From Campylobacter sp. 19-13652 (lineage in GTDB: Bacteria > Campylobacterota > Campylobacteria > Campylobacterales > Campylobacteraceae): a stretch of DNA of 64,000 bases. The DNA lies in NCBI RefSeq assembly GCF_019702925.1, contig NZ_AP024713.1:1550001-1614000 (forward strand), read 5' to 3'. The position numbers and the translations under genes were made by a program. The notes below the pieces were generated by a model that worked only from the letters and a program-made list of their open reading frames with translations, was not told the origin of the DNA and ran no database searches. Positions 25,962-34,442 of this stretch are shown here, piece by piece; the first letter of the stretch is position 1, and the number at the start of each line of letters is the position of its first letter.

Positions 25962-26983
25962 ATTATCGCAACATGGGGCTACTTAAGCACGTACGCACCT
26001 CTGGCTGAGCTGCAAAAATAGACCCGTCGGGTCTTTACAAAGCCGTAGCAGGGCTAGATATGAGCCACCCTAAAATCCTAACTGGCACCAAAAATAGCGA
26101 GGACGCTAGCGTATTTGCCATAGATGACAAACTAGCCATAGTCCAGACGCTTGATTACATCACGCCAGTTGTGGATGATCCTTACATCTACGGACAAATA
26201 GCCGCAGCAAATGCGCTAAGTGATTGCTTTGCCATGGGGGCAAACGCCATAACAGCGCTGAATATCCTAGGCTTTGATGAGTGCCATTTTGATAGCGAAA
26301 TAGCAAATGAAATAATGGCTGGAGGGGCTAGCAAAATACGCGAGTGCGGGGCTGCGCTAGTAGGCGGACACAGCACAAGCTCACCTGAGATGTTTTATGG
26401 CTTAAGCGTAACAGGGATAGCCAAAAATGGCAAATTTTGGGCAAATAATACCGCTAAAATCGATGATGTATTAATCCTTACAAAGCCGCTTGGATTTGGC
26501 GTGCTAGCCACTGCGATAAAGGCAGGACTCGCCAAAAACGTACAGATAAAAGAGGCAAGTAGGCTAATGAGCCAGCTAAACTACTACGCCCTAGCTGCGC
26601 TTAGTGAGATAAACGTAAACGCTTGCACGGATGTTACAGGCTTTGGACTGTTGGGGCATCTTTACGAAATGACGCGAGATGAGATTAGCGTAGAATTAAG
26701 CTTAAAAGATATTCCACTGCTTTTAAGCGCACAGGAGTTTAGCGCCATGGGGCTAATCCCTGAGGGCAGCTATAAAAACCGAGAATTTGTAAGCGAGTTT
26801 GTAAGTGGCGAGGCCGACATGCTACTTTATGACGCACAAACCTCAGGTGGACTACTAATTGCAGTATCACAAAAAGACGCTAACATCGCACTAAAAAAGC
26901 TAAAAGAAGCAGGCTACGAACATAGCGCAATAATCGCCCACATCACAAAAAGCTATAGCAAAGAAAAAATACGAGTGGTTTGA
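25958..26983 (+). CDS. selD: Selenide, water dikinase SelD, itself selenocysteine-containing
   Basis: Makes selenophosphate from selenide and ATP for selenocysteine synthesis. The frame starts with the ATG overlapping the yedF stop and reads MNYRNMGLLKHVRTSG-U-AAK. The UGA at 26006-26008 (residue 17) takes the place of the active-site Cys/Sec in the SGxAAK motif of SelD. Downstream are KNSEDASVF, GQIAAANALSDCFAMGA, VGGHSTSSPEM and GFGLLGHL, all family landmarks, giving 341 residues. A caller that stops at UGA would start at an internal ATG (26060) and lose the catalytic loop. It provides selenium for the FdhA in this window. Confidence 0.96.
26006..26034 (+). promoter_or_regulatory. Selenocysteine UGA codon and SECIS-like hairpin of selD
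   Basis: UGA at 26006-26008 is followed after 11 bases by a perfect 6-base stem AGACCC/GGGUCU with a GUC loop (26020-26034). Distance and loop resemble known bacterial SECIS elements. Confidence 0.8.
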
Positions 26984-27448
26984 ATTTAAAGCTAAGTTAA
27001 AAATACCAAAAAGCCACAATTTTATAAAAAAACCAAATAATTTTTGTAGCTTTTATTATCCTTTAGTGTCTATAAATTCACGATAATTAACTTTATCTTT
27101 TAGCTAACTATTAAATTTTATCTTATTCTCGAGCCTTTTTATAATGCACTTTATCTATAATTTTAAAGAGATATACTTTTTATCAAATGAAATCATTTTA
27201 AAACAGTGTCATTTAATATTATTAAAAGCTGTTTATTTGGGCTTTATATACTTTTAAAACAACATAAATTTAAAAGCTTTTGGAACATATTTAGGATAAA
27301 AACGGACATTTTGGGATTATATGGATTTTTTTATTTAAATTTTACTACGTTTCTTAATTATAAATGGTCTTTAATATTATTAGACAAATTGTTTAAAAAT
27401 AACATATTTTTTAATATTTTCTCAAGAAAGCTAGTTATAAAACTCTAT
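26984..27448. other. A/T-rich gap between selD and the glycosyltransferase cluster
   Basis: 465 bases that are visibly more A/T-rich than the genes on both sides. They include most of an open frame (GTG at 27206 to 27505, 99 codons) rich in Phe, Leu, Ile, Lys and Asn, which overlaps the 3' end of the convergent glycosyltransferase by 57 bases. I do not recognise the product. It may be a remnant of an inserted surface-polysaccharide gene or non-coding. Confidence 0.5.
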
Positions 27449-27505
27449 CTAAGCCAGTCCCAAATCCTTATAAACTCTAACAACCCCATCTTTATACGTA
27501 CGTAG
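27206..27505 (+). CDS. Doubtful A/T-rich ORF, possibly a gene remnant
   Basis: Ninety-nine codons from a GTG, with no ribosome binding site I can see, hydrophobic stretches such as DILGLYGFFYLNFTTFLNY, and strongly A/T-biased codons unlike neighbouring genes. It runs into the end of the opposite-strand glycosyltransferase. It resembles a decayed fragment more than a functional gene; listed so that the region is not read as blank. Confidence 0.2.
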   Translation: MSFNIIKSCLFGLYILLKQHKFKSFWNIFRIKTDILGLYGFFYLNFTTFLNYKWSLILLDKLFKNNIFFNIFSRKLVIKLYLSQSQILINSNNPIFIRT

Positions 27506-28588
27506 GCTAAAAGCCTCTATGACACCCTTATCTGGTGATTTTATAAGTGGCTTTAGGGTGCTTAAAAGCTCACTTAAGGCTTGCGAAGTTCTTTTACATA
27601 GATGAAATTTATCCTTATTTGTGCAAAGTGCACGTATCTCACGAGCCACTGCAATGTCTGAAAACACTACACCAAGTCCACAAGAGAGCGCCTCAATCAC
27701 TACCCTAGGCAGCCCCTCATCGCTAGAAAATCCAAGCAGATAATCAGCCGCCTTGTAAGCCTCGCTCATATCACTCACAAAGCCAAGCTCTCTCGCTACG
27801 CCAAGTTCTTTTAGCTTACTAAGCTTTGCTTCTGCGCTAGGGCTTAGTTTTCCACTGCCGGCTAAAAGCAGGAGTAAATCGTCTCTTTTGCATTCCAAAA
27901 ATGCCTCAAAAACCAGCTCGTGTCCCTTTAGCTCGAGATAGTTTGCCGCCATTAAAAGCGTGATTTTGCCGCTATTTGCACACTCTTTTGTGGCTGTGGT
28001 GTCTTGGTTAGATTTTGTGTCTTGGGCTAATATTGCTGGGTTATAGATGACGCATTTTGGTATTTTTATCTGTGCGTTGTAAAACTCATAAGTCGCATTT
28101 GAAACGCAAATAGGCATAAATTTAAGCCCACCCAAAATCTCAAGCTTAAACGGCTCAATGGTAGCGTTTTTGCGCAAGTGCTGAATTACTGGTATATCTA
28201 GCACATTTGCGGCACTAAGGTAGGCTAGGTTTGTGCTAAAGTGATTGTTTAAATGCACCGCATCTGGAGAGATTTCACGCAAAAGCGAGAGCGCAAATTT
28301 AAAATCAAGCTCATATTGCGCTTTTTGCACCGCTTGTTTGTTAACAAGGCGCAAAATCTCTTTTTTAAATTTATTAAGTTTTGGCTTTGGTTTAAAGCGT
28401 ATAAACTCCACTCCAAGCTCAGTTAAAACATCACTTATTTGCCTATTTTCTGGGGTTTTGTAGTCATTTTCAAAGTATGCAAGCAGTCGTACCGCCCCCC
28501 ATTTTCTTAATTCTGAAATTAGCGCAATTAGGCTTTTGCTCCCACCGCCGAACTCAAGTCCAGTATCTATAAAAAACACACTTTTCAT
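27449..28588 (-). CDS. Glycosyltransferase, GT4 family
   Basis: A 379-residue GT-B enzyme. The N-terminus has a glycine-rich acceptor loop GLEFGGGSKSL (about 10-20). The C-terminal half has LLLLAGSGKL, ARELGFVSDM and the donor-binding region LGFSSDEGLPRVVIEALSCG (about 290-310) of GT4 enzymes. It is the last of four genes on this strand that overlap by four bases each. Together with two GT9 enzymes it probably builds an LOS or other surface glycan; donor and acceptor cannot be read from sequence. Confidence 0.85.
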   Translation of the reverse strand: MKSVFFIDTGLEFGGGSKSLIALISELRKWGAVRLLAYFENDYKTPENRQISDVLTELGVEFIRFKPKPKLNKFKKEILRLVNKQAVQKAQYELDFKFALSLLREISPDAVHLNNHFSTNLAYLSAANVLDIPVIQHLRKNATIEPFKLEILGGLKFMPICVSNATYEFYNAQIKIPKCVIYNPAILAQDTKSNQDTTATKECANSGKITLLMAANYLELKGHELVFEAFLECKRDDLLLLLAGSGKLSPSAEAKLSKLKELGVARELGFVSDMSEAYKAADYLLGFSSDEGLPRVVIEALSCGLGVVFSDIAVAREIRALCTNKDKFHLCKRTSQALSELLSTLKPLIKSPDKGVIEAFSLRTYKDGVVRVYKDLGLA

Positions 28589-29667
28589 ATAAATTTAACC
28601 GCCTTCTCATATACCTCTGCCGCGCTAATTTGCAGCATACACTCTGCGTATTTACAGGATTTTCCTATGCAAGGAGTGCAGGTTCTTGGCTTTTGCACGT
28701 AGGGGTGGATGTCCGGATTTAGCGGTGGGTTTGTGCTTTTTGGTTCACCAGCCACAAAAAGCCCAATTGTCGGCGTATCAAGAGCCGCCGCAATATGCAA
28801 AGGACCAGTATCAGGCGTGATTAAAAGATCAAGGCTTCCTATTAGCGCAGCAGCTGAGCGAATATCAAGCCTGCCAGCTGCGTTTAATACTCTATCTTGT
28901 GCGCCTTGCTTTGCTAGTTCACGCTCTAATGGCTCAGTGAGAATGCGTTCTTTTGGGCTCCCTGTTAGGACTATTTTTACATTTTTATGCTCTAAAAGCA
29001 GCCTAGCTAGCTCTATCCAGCGGCTTAAAAACCACTGCCTTGATATCGTGCTAGCCCCCATTTGCAACCCTACTAGCTTTTGCCCTGGCTTTTTGTCTAA
29101 AAGCTGTGCCGCATTTTCATACTCTTTTTTACTTAAATAAAGGTGCATTTTTACATCATCAGAGCTAATGCCTAAAAAATTTAAATAAGCCAGCTTGTTA
29201 TAGACTATGTAGCGTTGAGTGGGCTTTAGCGGCTGGTGTGCGCTGTGCCAGTGGTTAAATTCATTTTTTACTAGCTTTATTATGTATTTTGCGCCACTTA
29301 ATACGGCTAATGGAGTGGCTTGTGGCTCGTTTGAGTGCAGGATAAAAACAGCATCTATTTGCATTTTTCTTAGCTTTCGTGCTGCGTTTATAAAGCCTTT
29401 CCAGCGTCCGTTGTAAAGCACGATTTCATCGATATTTGGGTCATCTTTAAAAAGCATAGCATTTGCTGGATTTAAAATGGCTATGATTTTTATATCGGGG
29501 CGAGCGTGCTTTAGCGCATACCAAACAGGTGTGTTAAAAAGCGTATCACCGATTGCTGTATTGCTAAGGCAGCAGATGGTTTTTACGCTTTGGGGTATTT
29601 TGCCGTCTAGCTTTTTTACCTTGTGATTTTTGATTAAAAGTTTTATTAGTTTTTCTCTTATATTCAC
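28585..29667 (-). CDS. Glycosyltransferase family 9 (heptosyltransferase-like)
   Basis: A 360-residue GT9 protein with the N-terminal SNTAIGDTLFNTPVWYAL, corresponding to the xxxIGDxLxxTP motif of ADP-heptose:LPS heptosyltransferases, and the C-terminal donor site PDTGPLHIAAALDTPTIGLF. Near the end a KPRTCTPCIGKSCKYAECM segment contributes four cysteines, common in this subgroup. It overlaps genes on both sides by four bases. Probably an LOS heptosyltransferase, since the window also encodes ADP-heptose synthesis. Confidence 0.85.
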   Translation of the reverse strand: MNIREKLIKLLIKNHKVKKLDGKIPQSVKTICCLSNTAIGDTLFNTPVWYALKHARPDIKIIAILNPANAMLFKDDPNIDEIVLYNGRWKGFINAARKLRKMQIDAVFILHSNEPQATPLAVLSGAKYIIKLVKNEFNHWHSAHQPLKPTQRYIVYNKLAYLNFLGISSDDVKMHLYLSKKEYENAAQLLDKKPGQKLVGLQMGASTISRQWFLSRWIELARLLLEHKNVKIVLTGSPKERILTEPLERELAKQGAQDRVLNAAGRLDIRSAAALIGSLDLLITPDTGPLHIAAALDTPTIGLFVAGEPKSTNPPLNPDIHPYVQKPRTCTPCIGKSCKYAECMLQISAAEVYEKAVKFI

Positions 29668-30716
29668 TTTTTAAGCCCTTTATAAAGCTCGGCTGTTTTA
29701 TTAGCCATCGCTTCTATGCTAAAGCCCTCTTTTACGTACTCTCTGCCAAACTCGCCCATATTTTTGCGAAGTTTCTCATCATCGCAAAGCCTCTTTAGCG
29801 CCGTTTCAAGCCCCTTTTCATCGTCAAAAAGCAGTCCACTCTCGCCCTCTTTTATCGCCTCTGGTATGCCGCCCACTCTCGCTCCCACGCAGGCTACACC
29901 GCAGCTTGCAGCCTCAAGTAGCGCAGTGCCAAGCGCCTCCATACGAGAGGGCAGCACAAATATATCAAGGCTTCCCAGCCAGCTTGCCACGTCGTCCCTG
30001 TTTCCAAGCATATAGACGTTGCCTATTTTTTGGGCTAGCGGCTTTAAATTTGGCATTTGTGGGCCATCTCCGGCTATGATTAGGGCGGTGTTTGGGTTTG
30101 TTTTTGCTAATGTAGCAAAGACGCTTACTAGCATACTCACACGTTTTGCTTCTCGTAATACCGCCACGCAGCCTATGGCCACGCAGTCGCTTTTTAAGCC
30201 AAGCTCCGCTTTTATGTCGTGCGTGAAATTTGGCGAATATTTTTGCGTGTCAACGCCGGTGTGAATGACGCTAATCTTATCCGCCCTTACGCCTTTTTGC
30301 ACAAGTGCGCTCTTTGTTGCACTACTAACGGCTACGACGTGGGTGCTTAGGTTATAGCTTAGAGGGTTTGAGATGGGGGTTTGCAGATGGCGAGTGCGCA
30401 CGACTGGCGTGCGGGTAATGAGCCCCACAATAGTGCCTATTATGCCGTCTTTGCCTGAGTGCGTGGCTATTAAATTTATGCCATTTTTGCGCACAAAACG
30501 CGCTATGCAAAAGATTTCTAAAACGTTATAACTGCGCTTTAGATTAAATTTAACAAACTCACACTTTACCGGCTTTTCAAGGCTCTTTGCGCCGTCATTT
30601 AGCCCGTAATAAAACTCAAACTCCCCGCTTTTTGCAAGCTCGTTTATCACGCGCTCGGTGCGGTGTTCTTGCCCTCCAAAGCCAAGACTGCTTTCAAGTT
30701 CTAGCACTTTTATCAT
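29664..30716 (-). CDS. Glycosyltransferase, GT4 family
   Basis: A 350-residue GT4 enzyme with N-terminal SLGFGGQEHRTERVI, central VSVIHTGVDTQKYSP (the linker typical of GT4), and C-terminal FVLPSRMEALGTALLEAASC, which carries the conserved EX7E pair. It sits in the middle of the overlapping four-gene run and probably adds one sugar of the same surface glycan. Specificity is unknown. Confidence 0.87.
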   Translation of the reverse strand: MIKVLELESSLGFGGQEHRTERVINELAKSGEFEFYYGLNDGAKSLEKPVKCEFVKFNLKRSYNVLEIFCIARFVRKNGINLIATHSGKDGIIGTIVGLITRTPVVRTRHLQTPISNPLSYNLSTHVVAVSSATKSALVQKGVRADKISVIHTGVDTQKYSPNFTHDIKAELGLKSDCVAIGCVAVLREAKRVSMLVSVFATLAKTNPNTALIIAGDGPQMPNLKPLAQKIGNVYMLGNRDDVASWLGSLDIFVLPSRMEALGTALLEAASCGVACVGARVGGIPEAIKEGESGLLFDDEKGLETALKRLCDDEKLRKNMGEFGREYVKEGFSIEAMANKTAELYKGLKK

Positions 30717-31642
30717 TTAAATAGCTCCCTAGCAGTTTTTAACACATCATCTACGCTAACATCATTGGCCACGTGGCTATCGGGCTGTAATACTTGCATA
30801 TTTTTACCAAGCGGCTTCCAGCGAATTTGATTAGCAAGCCCAAGTATCACAATAAGCGGCAGCATACCGCCACGAAGTGCCGCCCCAGCGTGCATAAGTC
30901 CACCATCTAGCACCACAAATCCCCTTGCGCTATTTAGGTAGCTAGCCAGCTCAAAAAGACTCTTTGTCGCCAAAAACTCGCCACCGCCAAGCCTAGCCAC
31001 CTGCTTGCCAAACTCCGCGCTTTCTGCCGTTATTATAAGCTTAAACTCGGCCGCCAAGCCCTTTGCTATGGCGGCGGCTTTTTCTAGGCTTAGCTGGTCT
31101 TTTTCTAGCCTAGAACCGGCGTGAAAAAAGACGTAATCTTTAAATTTATCGCTCTCGTTTTGGGGGATTAAAAGGCTATTTTCTCCGCCATCTTTTGCCC
31201 CAAGAGGAGCTAAAAGGGCGTAGCAGATGTCTCTTTCGTGAATGTTTTTTACAATTTCAATCTGATGATTTACTGGGCTTGGCGAGTTTTTTATGCCTAT
31301 GCATAGCTTTGCCCCAGCCGCCCTAGCCCAAAGCCCAGCGTGACGAGAAAATCCAGACCGAAGTATCACCGCAGCGTCGTATTTTTCTTTTCTTATTTTA
31401 ATTAGCAGTTTTAGCTTATTAAAAAGTGCTAATGTTTTTTTAAAGATGCCTTTTACGTGCTTGCTTTTTGTGTAAACTAGCACGTTATTAACAAATGGAT
31501 TTTTATGCATTACGGGCGCATTTAGCGAGTTTACCACGATGTCTATTTGGGCGTTTGGGTTTGCCTTTCTTAGCGCCTCGATGGCCGGGGTGGAGCAGAT
31601 TAGATCACCGATATTGTCATTTCTTATTAATAAAATTTTCAC
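30713..31642 (-). CDS. Glycosyltransferase family 9 (heptosyltransferase-like)
   Basis: A 309-residue GT9 protein starting MKILLIRNDNIGDLICSTPA, the family's N-terminal loop, with VFFHAGSRLEKDQLSLEKAA in the middle and VVLDGGLMHAGAALRGG at the donor site, where the usual DTG is DGG. It is the first gene of the four-gene run and divergent from the next glycosyltransferase, with 64 bases between them. A role as core heptosyltransferase is likely but not certain. Confidence 0.83.
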   Translation of the reverse strand: MKILLIRNDNIGDLICSTPAIEALRKANPNAQIDIVVNSLNAPVMHKNPFVNNVLVYTKSKHVKGIFKKTLALFNKLKLLIKIRKEKYDAAVILRSGFSRHAGLWARAAGAKLCIGIKNSPSPVNHQIEIVKNIHERDICYALLAPLGAKDGGENSLLIPQNESDKFKDYVFFHAGSRLEKDQLSLEKAAAIAKGLAAEFKLIITAESAEFGKQVARLGGGEFLATKSLFELASYLNSARGFVVLDGGLMHAGAALRGGMLPLIVILGLANQIRWKPLGKNMQVLQPDSHVANDVSVDDVLKTARELFK

Positions 31643-31694
31643 AGTTTTTACCTTAAAAATGGTTGATTATAGCTTTAATTTATTGAAAAATAGG

Positions 31695-31700
31695 TAAAAT
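31695..31700 (+). promoter_or_regulatory. Probable -10 element just upstream of the GT4 gene
   Basis: TAAAAT ends only six bases before the ATG at 31707, with no Shine-Dalgarno between them. If it is used, the transcript would start at or next to the ATG and be leaderless. Confidence 0.4.
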
Positions 31701-31706
31701 TATGCC

Positions 31707-32747
31707 ATGCAGAAAAAAATAGTATTTTTAAGACTAAATCCAAACGCAACTGGTGGGGCGGAGCATTATTTATTGCGGCTAAAAGAGGCTCTATCTCAGG
31801 CTAAAACAGCCTCAAGCATTCGCAGATATAGCGGCAAAAAGTGGCTTTCAAGCTGGATAAAGGCTCTGATTTTTAATGCCCAAGCAAGGCGGGCAAAGGC
31901 AAATGATGAGCTATATTTTAGCCTTGAGCGCATTGATAGTGCGGATATTTACAGGGCAGGTGACGGGGTGCATAAAATTTATCGCCAAAGCAAAAAGCTG
32001 TGGTGGCTAAATCCCCTAAACTTCGTCTACCCCTACCTTGAAAAACGCTGCTTTAACAATGCTAAAATAATAATTGCAAACTCAAATTTCATCGCTCGCC
32101 AAATCACCGAGGCTTACGGCATAAGCAGGGAAAAAATAAGCGTAATTTATAACGGCGTAAAGATACCTAGTGCGGTGGATAAAATGGGCTCAAAAAAGGC
32201 TCTTTGCGATGAGCTGGGGCTAGATAGTGAATTGCCTATTTTGCTTTTTGTGGGAAGCGGCTTTAAACGAAAGGGTGTAAGCGAGTTACTTTTTATTTCA
32301 AAAGCCCTAAACGAGCTTAAATTTAAGCATAATTTAATAATAATCGGTAAGGATAAACGCTTAAAAAGCTATGAAAAAATGGCAAACAAGCTTGAGGTAA
32401 AGGCTAAATTTATGGGCGAGCGCAAAGATGTCGCACGCTTTTATGAGGCTTCTGAGGCGTTTATTTTTCCTACGCTTTATGAGCCGTTTAGTAATGTAAT
32501 TTTAGAGGCTTTAAGCTATGGCTGCATAAGCCTAAGCACCACGCAAAATGGTGCCAGTGAAATACTACCTAAAGAGTGGGTGTTAAGCGCGGATAGCCTT
32601 AATGACGCTAGGTTAATAATTAAGGCTCTAAGCGAAAATAAAGCGCAAGAGGCGCAAGAAATAGCAGCAAAATACACAATAGAAAAAAACGCTTTACAAA
32701 CTTTAAGCCTCATAAACGACGTGCTTAAGGCTAATATGTTAAAATAG
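31707..32747 (+). CDS. Glycosyltransferase GT4, WaaG-like
   Basis: A 346-residue GT4 enzyme resembling LPS core glucosyltransferase WaaG: N-terminal RLNPNATGGAEHYLLRL, the segment DIYRAGDGVHKIY (about 80-92), KISVIYNGVKIP, and the donor region FPTLYEPFSNVILEALSYG (about 251-269) with the EX7E pair. It stands 20 bases before murC on the same strand and may drive it. The acceptor in LOS core is inferred. Confidence 0.85.
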   Translation: MQKKIVFLRLNPNATGGAEHYLLRLKEALSQAKTASSIRRYSGKKWLSSWIKALIFNAQARRAKANDELYFSLERIDSADIYRAGDGVHKIYRQSKKLWWLNPLNFVYPYLEKRCFNNAKIIIANSNFIARQITEAYGISREKISVIYNGVKIPSAVDKMGSKKALCDELGLDSELPILLFVGSGFKRKGVSELLFISKALNELKFKHNLIIIGKDKRLKSYEKMANKLEVKAKFMGERKDVARFYEASEAFIFPTLYEPFSNVILEALSYGCISLSTTQNGASEILPKEWVLSADSLNDARLIIKALSENKAQEAQEIAAKYTIEKNALQTLSLINDVLKANMLK

Positions 32748-32766
32748 CTATTAAAAAAGGATAAAT

Positions 32767-34077
32767 TTGAGTAAAAAAGTACATTTTATCGGCATTGGCG
32801 GCATTGGCATATCCGCTATTGCTAGATTTTTAAAAGAAAAAGGCTACGAGATAAGCGGCTCTGACATAGCCCAAAGTAGCACCACAAAAGAGCTAGCCAC
32901 TAGCGGTATAAAAGTCATCACCCCGCACGACGCAGATTGCGTGGCTGGGGCGGATATAGTGGTGTATTCAGCAGCAATTAAGCCTGATAATCCTGAGCTA
33001 GTGCGTGCAAAAGAGCTAGGCATCGCCACCCTAAGCCGCAAAGAAGCCCTGCCTATGGTGCTTGAAGGCAAGCGAGTTTTTGCCGTAGCTGGAGCTCACG
33101 GTAAAAGCACCACCTCAGCTATGCTTTCAAGCCTGATTGAAGGCTCAAGCATAATAGGCGCGATTAGCAAGCAATTTGGCTCAAATATGCGCTACGAGCC
33201 CAGCCCAAACGTCATCTTTGAAGCAGACGAGAGTGATAGCAGTTTTTTAAACTCAAACCCCTACCTAGCTATCGTAACCAACGCCGAGCCTGAGCATATG
33301 GAGCATTATGATTACGACATAGAGCGGTTTTATGCGGCGTATCGGGGCTTTATCGAGCGTGCGCAGGTGCGAGTGATAAACGCTGAAGATGAGTTTTTAA
33401 GCACGCTAAAGCTTGATGCTATTCGCCTTTATCCTAGCGTGGATATTACCGATGTGGCGATGGTAGTGCGTGATTATGAGCCTTACACTAGCTTTAATCT
33501 CAAAGGACTTGGGCGATTTGAGGCGTATGGTATGGGCTGGCATATCGCCATTGACGCTAGCCTTGCGGTGCTAGCAGCCCTAAATGAAAAGCCCCTGCCT
33601 GCCGTGCGAGAGGCGCTTGCTAAATACCGCGGCATAAAAAAGCGATTTGATATTTTAGCGGCTAGTTCAAATTTTGTCTTAATCGATGATTACGCTCATC
33701 ATCCAACAGAGATTAAAGCCACGCTTAAAAGCGTCTTTGAGTATGCTAGGCTTGTTGGCATTACACACGTTACGGCGATTTTTCAGCCGCACCGCTACAC
33801 ACGCTTAGCGGCTAATATTGAGGGCTTTGTAGAGTGCTTTAATGGCGTGGATAGCCTTGTTATCCTGCCTGTTTATGCCGCTGGAGAGACGCCTGTGCAA
33901 ATTGATTTAAAGGATAAATTTAAAGAGTATCACCCTATCTTTACTGAGCGTGTGATTAGGAGCGAGAGTGGGGTGGAGTTTAGCGATGAGTTTGGCGTGA
34001 TAAACCGCCTAAATGACGGCATAGTCATCGGCTTTGGCGCTGGAGATATTAGTGCTATGCTAAGGGGCGATAAATGA
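32767..34077 (+). CDS. murC: UDP-N-acetylmuramate--L-alanine ligase
   Basis: Adds L-Ala to UDP-MurNAc, the first amino acid of the peptidoglycan stem. The 436 residues have the N-terminal Rossmann start VHFIGIGGIGISAIARFL, the ATP loop GAHGKSTTSAM near 109-119, EADESDSSFL, YAHHPTEIKATL and QPHRYTR. The start codon is TTG at 32767, preceded by AAAAAGGA. It overlaps the next gene by four bases. The same murC-small membrane protein-mutS2 order is known in C. jejuni. Confidence 0.95.
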   Translation: MSKKVHFIGIGGIGISAIARFLKEKGYEISGSDIAQSSTTKELATSGIKVITPHDADCVAGADIVVYSAAIKPDNPELVRAKELGIATLSRKEALPMVLEGKRVFAVAGAHGKSTTSAMLSSLIEGSSIIGAISKQFGSNMRYEPSPNVIFEADESDSSFLNSNPYLAIVTNAEPEHMEHYDYDIERFYAAYRGFIERAQVRVINAEDEFLSTLKLDAIRLYPSVDITDVAMVVRDYEPYTSFNLKGLGRFEAYGMGWHIAIDASLAVLAALNEKPLPAVREALAKYRGIKKRFDILAASSNFVLIDDYAHHPTEIKATLKSVFEYARLVGITHVTAIFQPHRYTRLAANIEGFVECFNGVDSLVILPVYAAGETPVQIDLKDKFKEYHPIFTERVIRSESGVEFSDEFGVINRLNDGIVIGFGAGDISAMLRGDK

Positions 34078-34442
34078 TACGCTACGCCTTACTTGGAGCT
34101 GTTGGTGCGGTTTTATTTATCCTTCTTTTTGCCATGCCACATGAAAAGTTTAGTCTTAAGGGTAAAATTTTTGCGTCGCTTTTTGTGATTTTGCTTATAT
34201 TTTTTGCTGGCTTTTTTGAGCGGAGTAATGACAGCGAGGCCGCATTTAGACGCGATTTGCTCTTAAAATTTGAACAAGGCGGCAATATAAGATGCGATAA
34301 ATTTATAATAAATTCTAAAACTTTCAACTACGAATACGGCACCGCTAGCTTTGTAGCAAAGGATAAAAATCACGGCGGAGATGAGGGGTTAGCCGGGGTG
34401 AGCGTAGATATACAAAGCTGCGAGGCACGAAGTGAAAAATGA
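34074..34442 (+). CDS. Small conserved membrane protein between murC and mutS2
   Basis: A 122-residue protein with two hydrophobic segments near the N-terminus (about 3-20 and 30-47) and a soluble C-terminal half of about 70 residues with two cysteines (NIRCDKF, QSCEARS). It overlaps murC by four bases and mutS2 by 11. The position is conserved in C. jejuni, where the gene is annotated only as an integral membrane protein. No function is assigned; tight coupling to murC hints at an envelope role, which is inference. Confidence 0.75.
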   Translation: MIRYALLGAVGAVLFILLFAMPHEKFSLKGKIFASLFVILLIFFAGFFERSNDSEAAFRRDLLLKFEQGGNIRCDKFIINSKTFNYEYGTASFVAKDKNHGGDEGLAGVSVDIQSCEARSEK

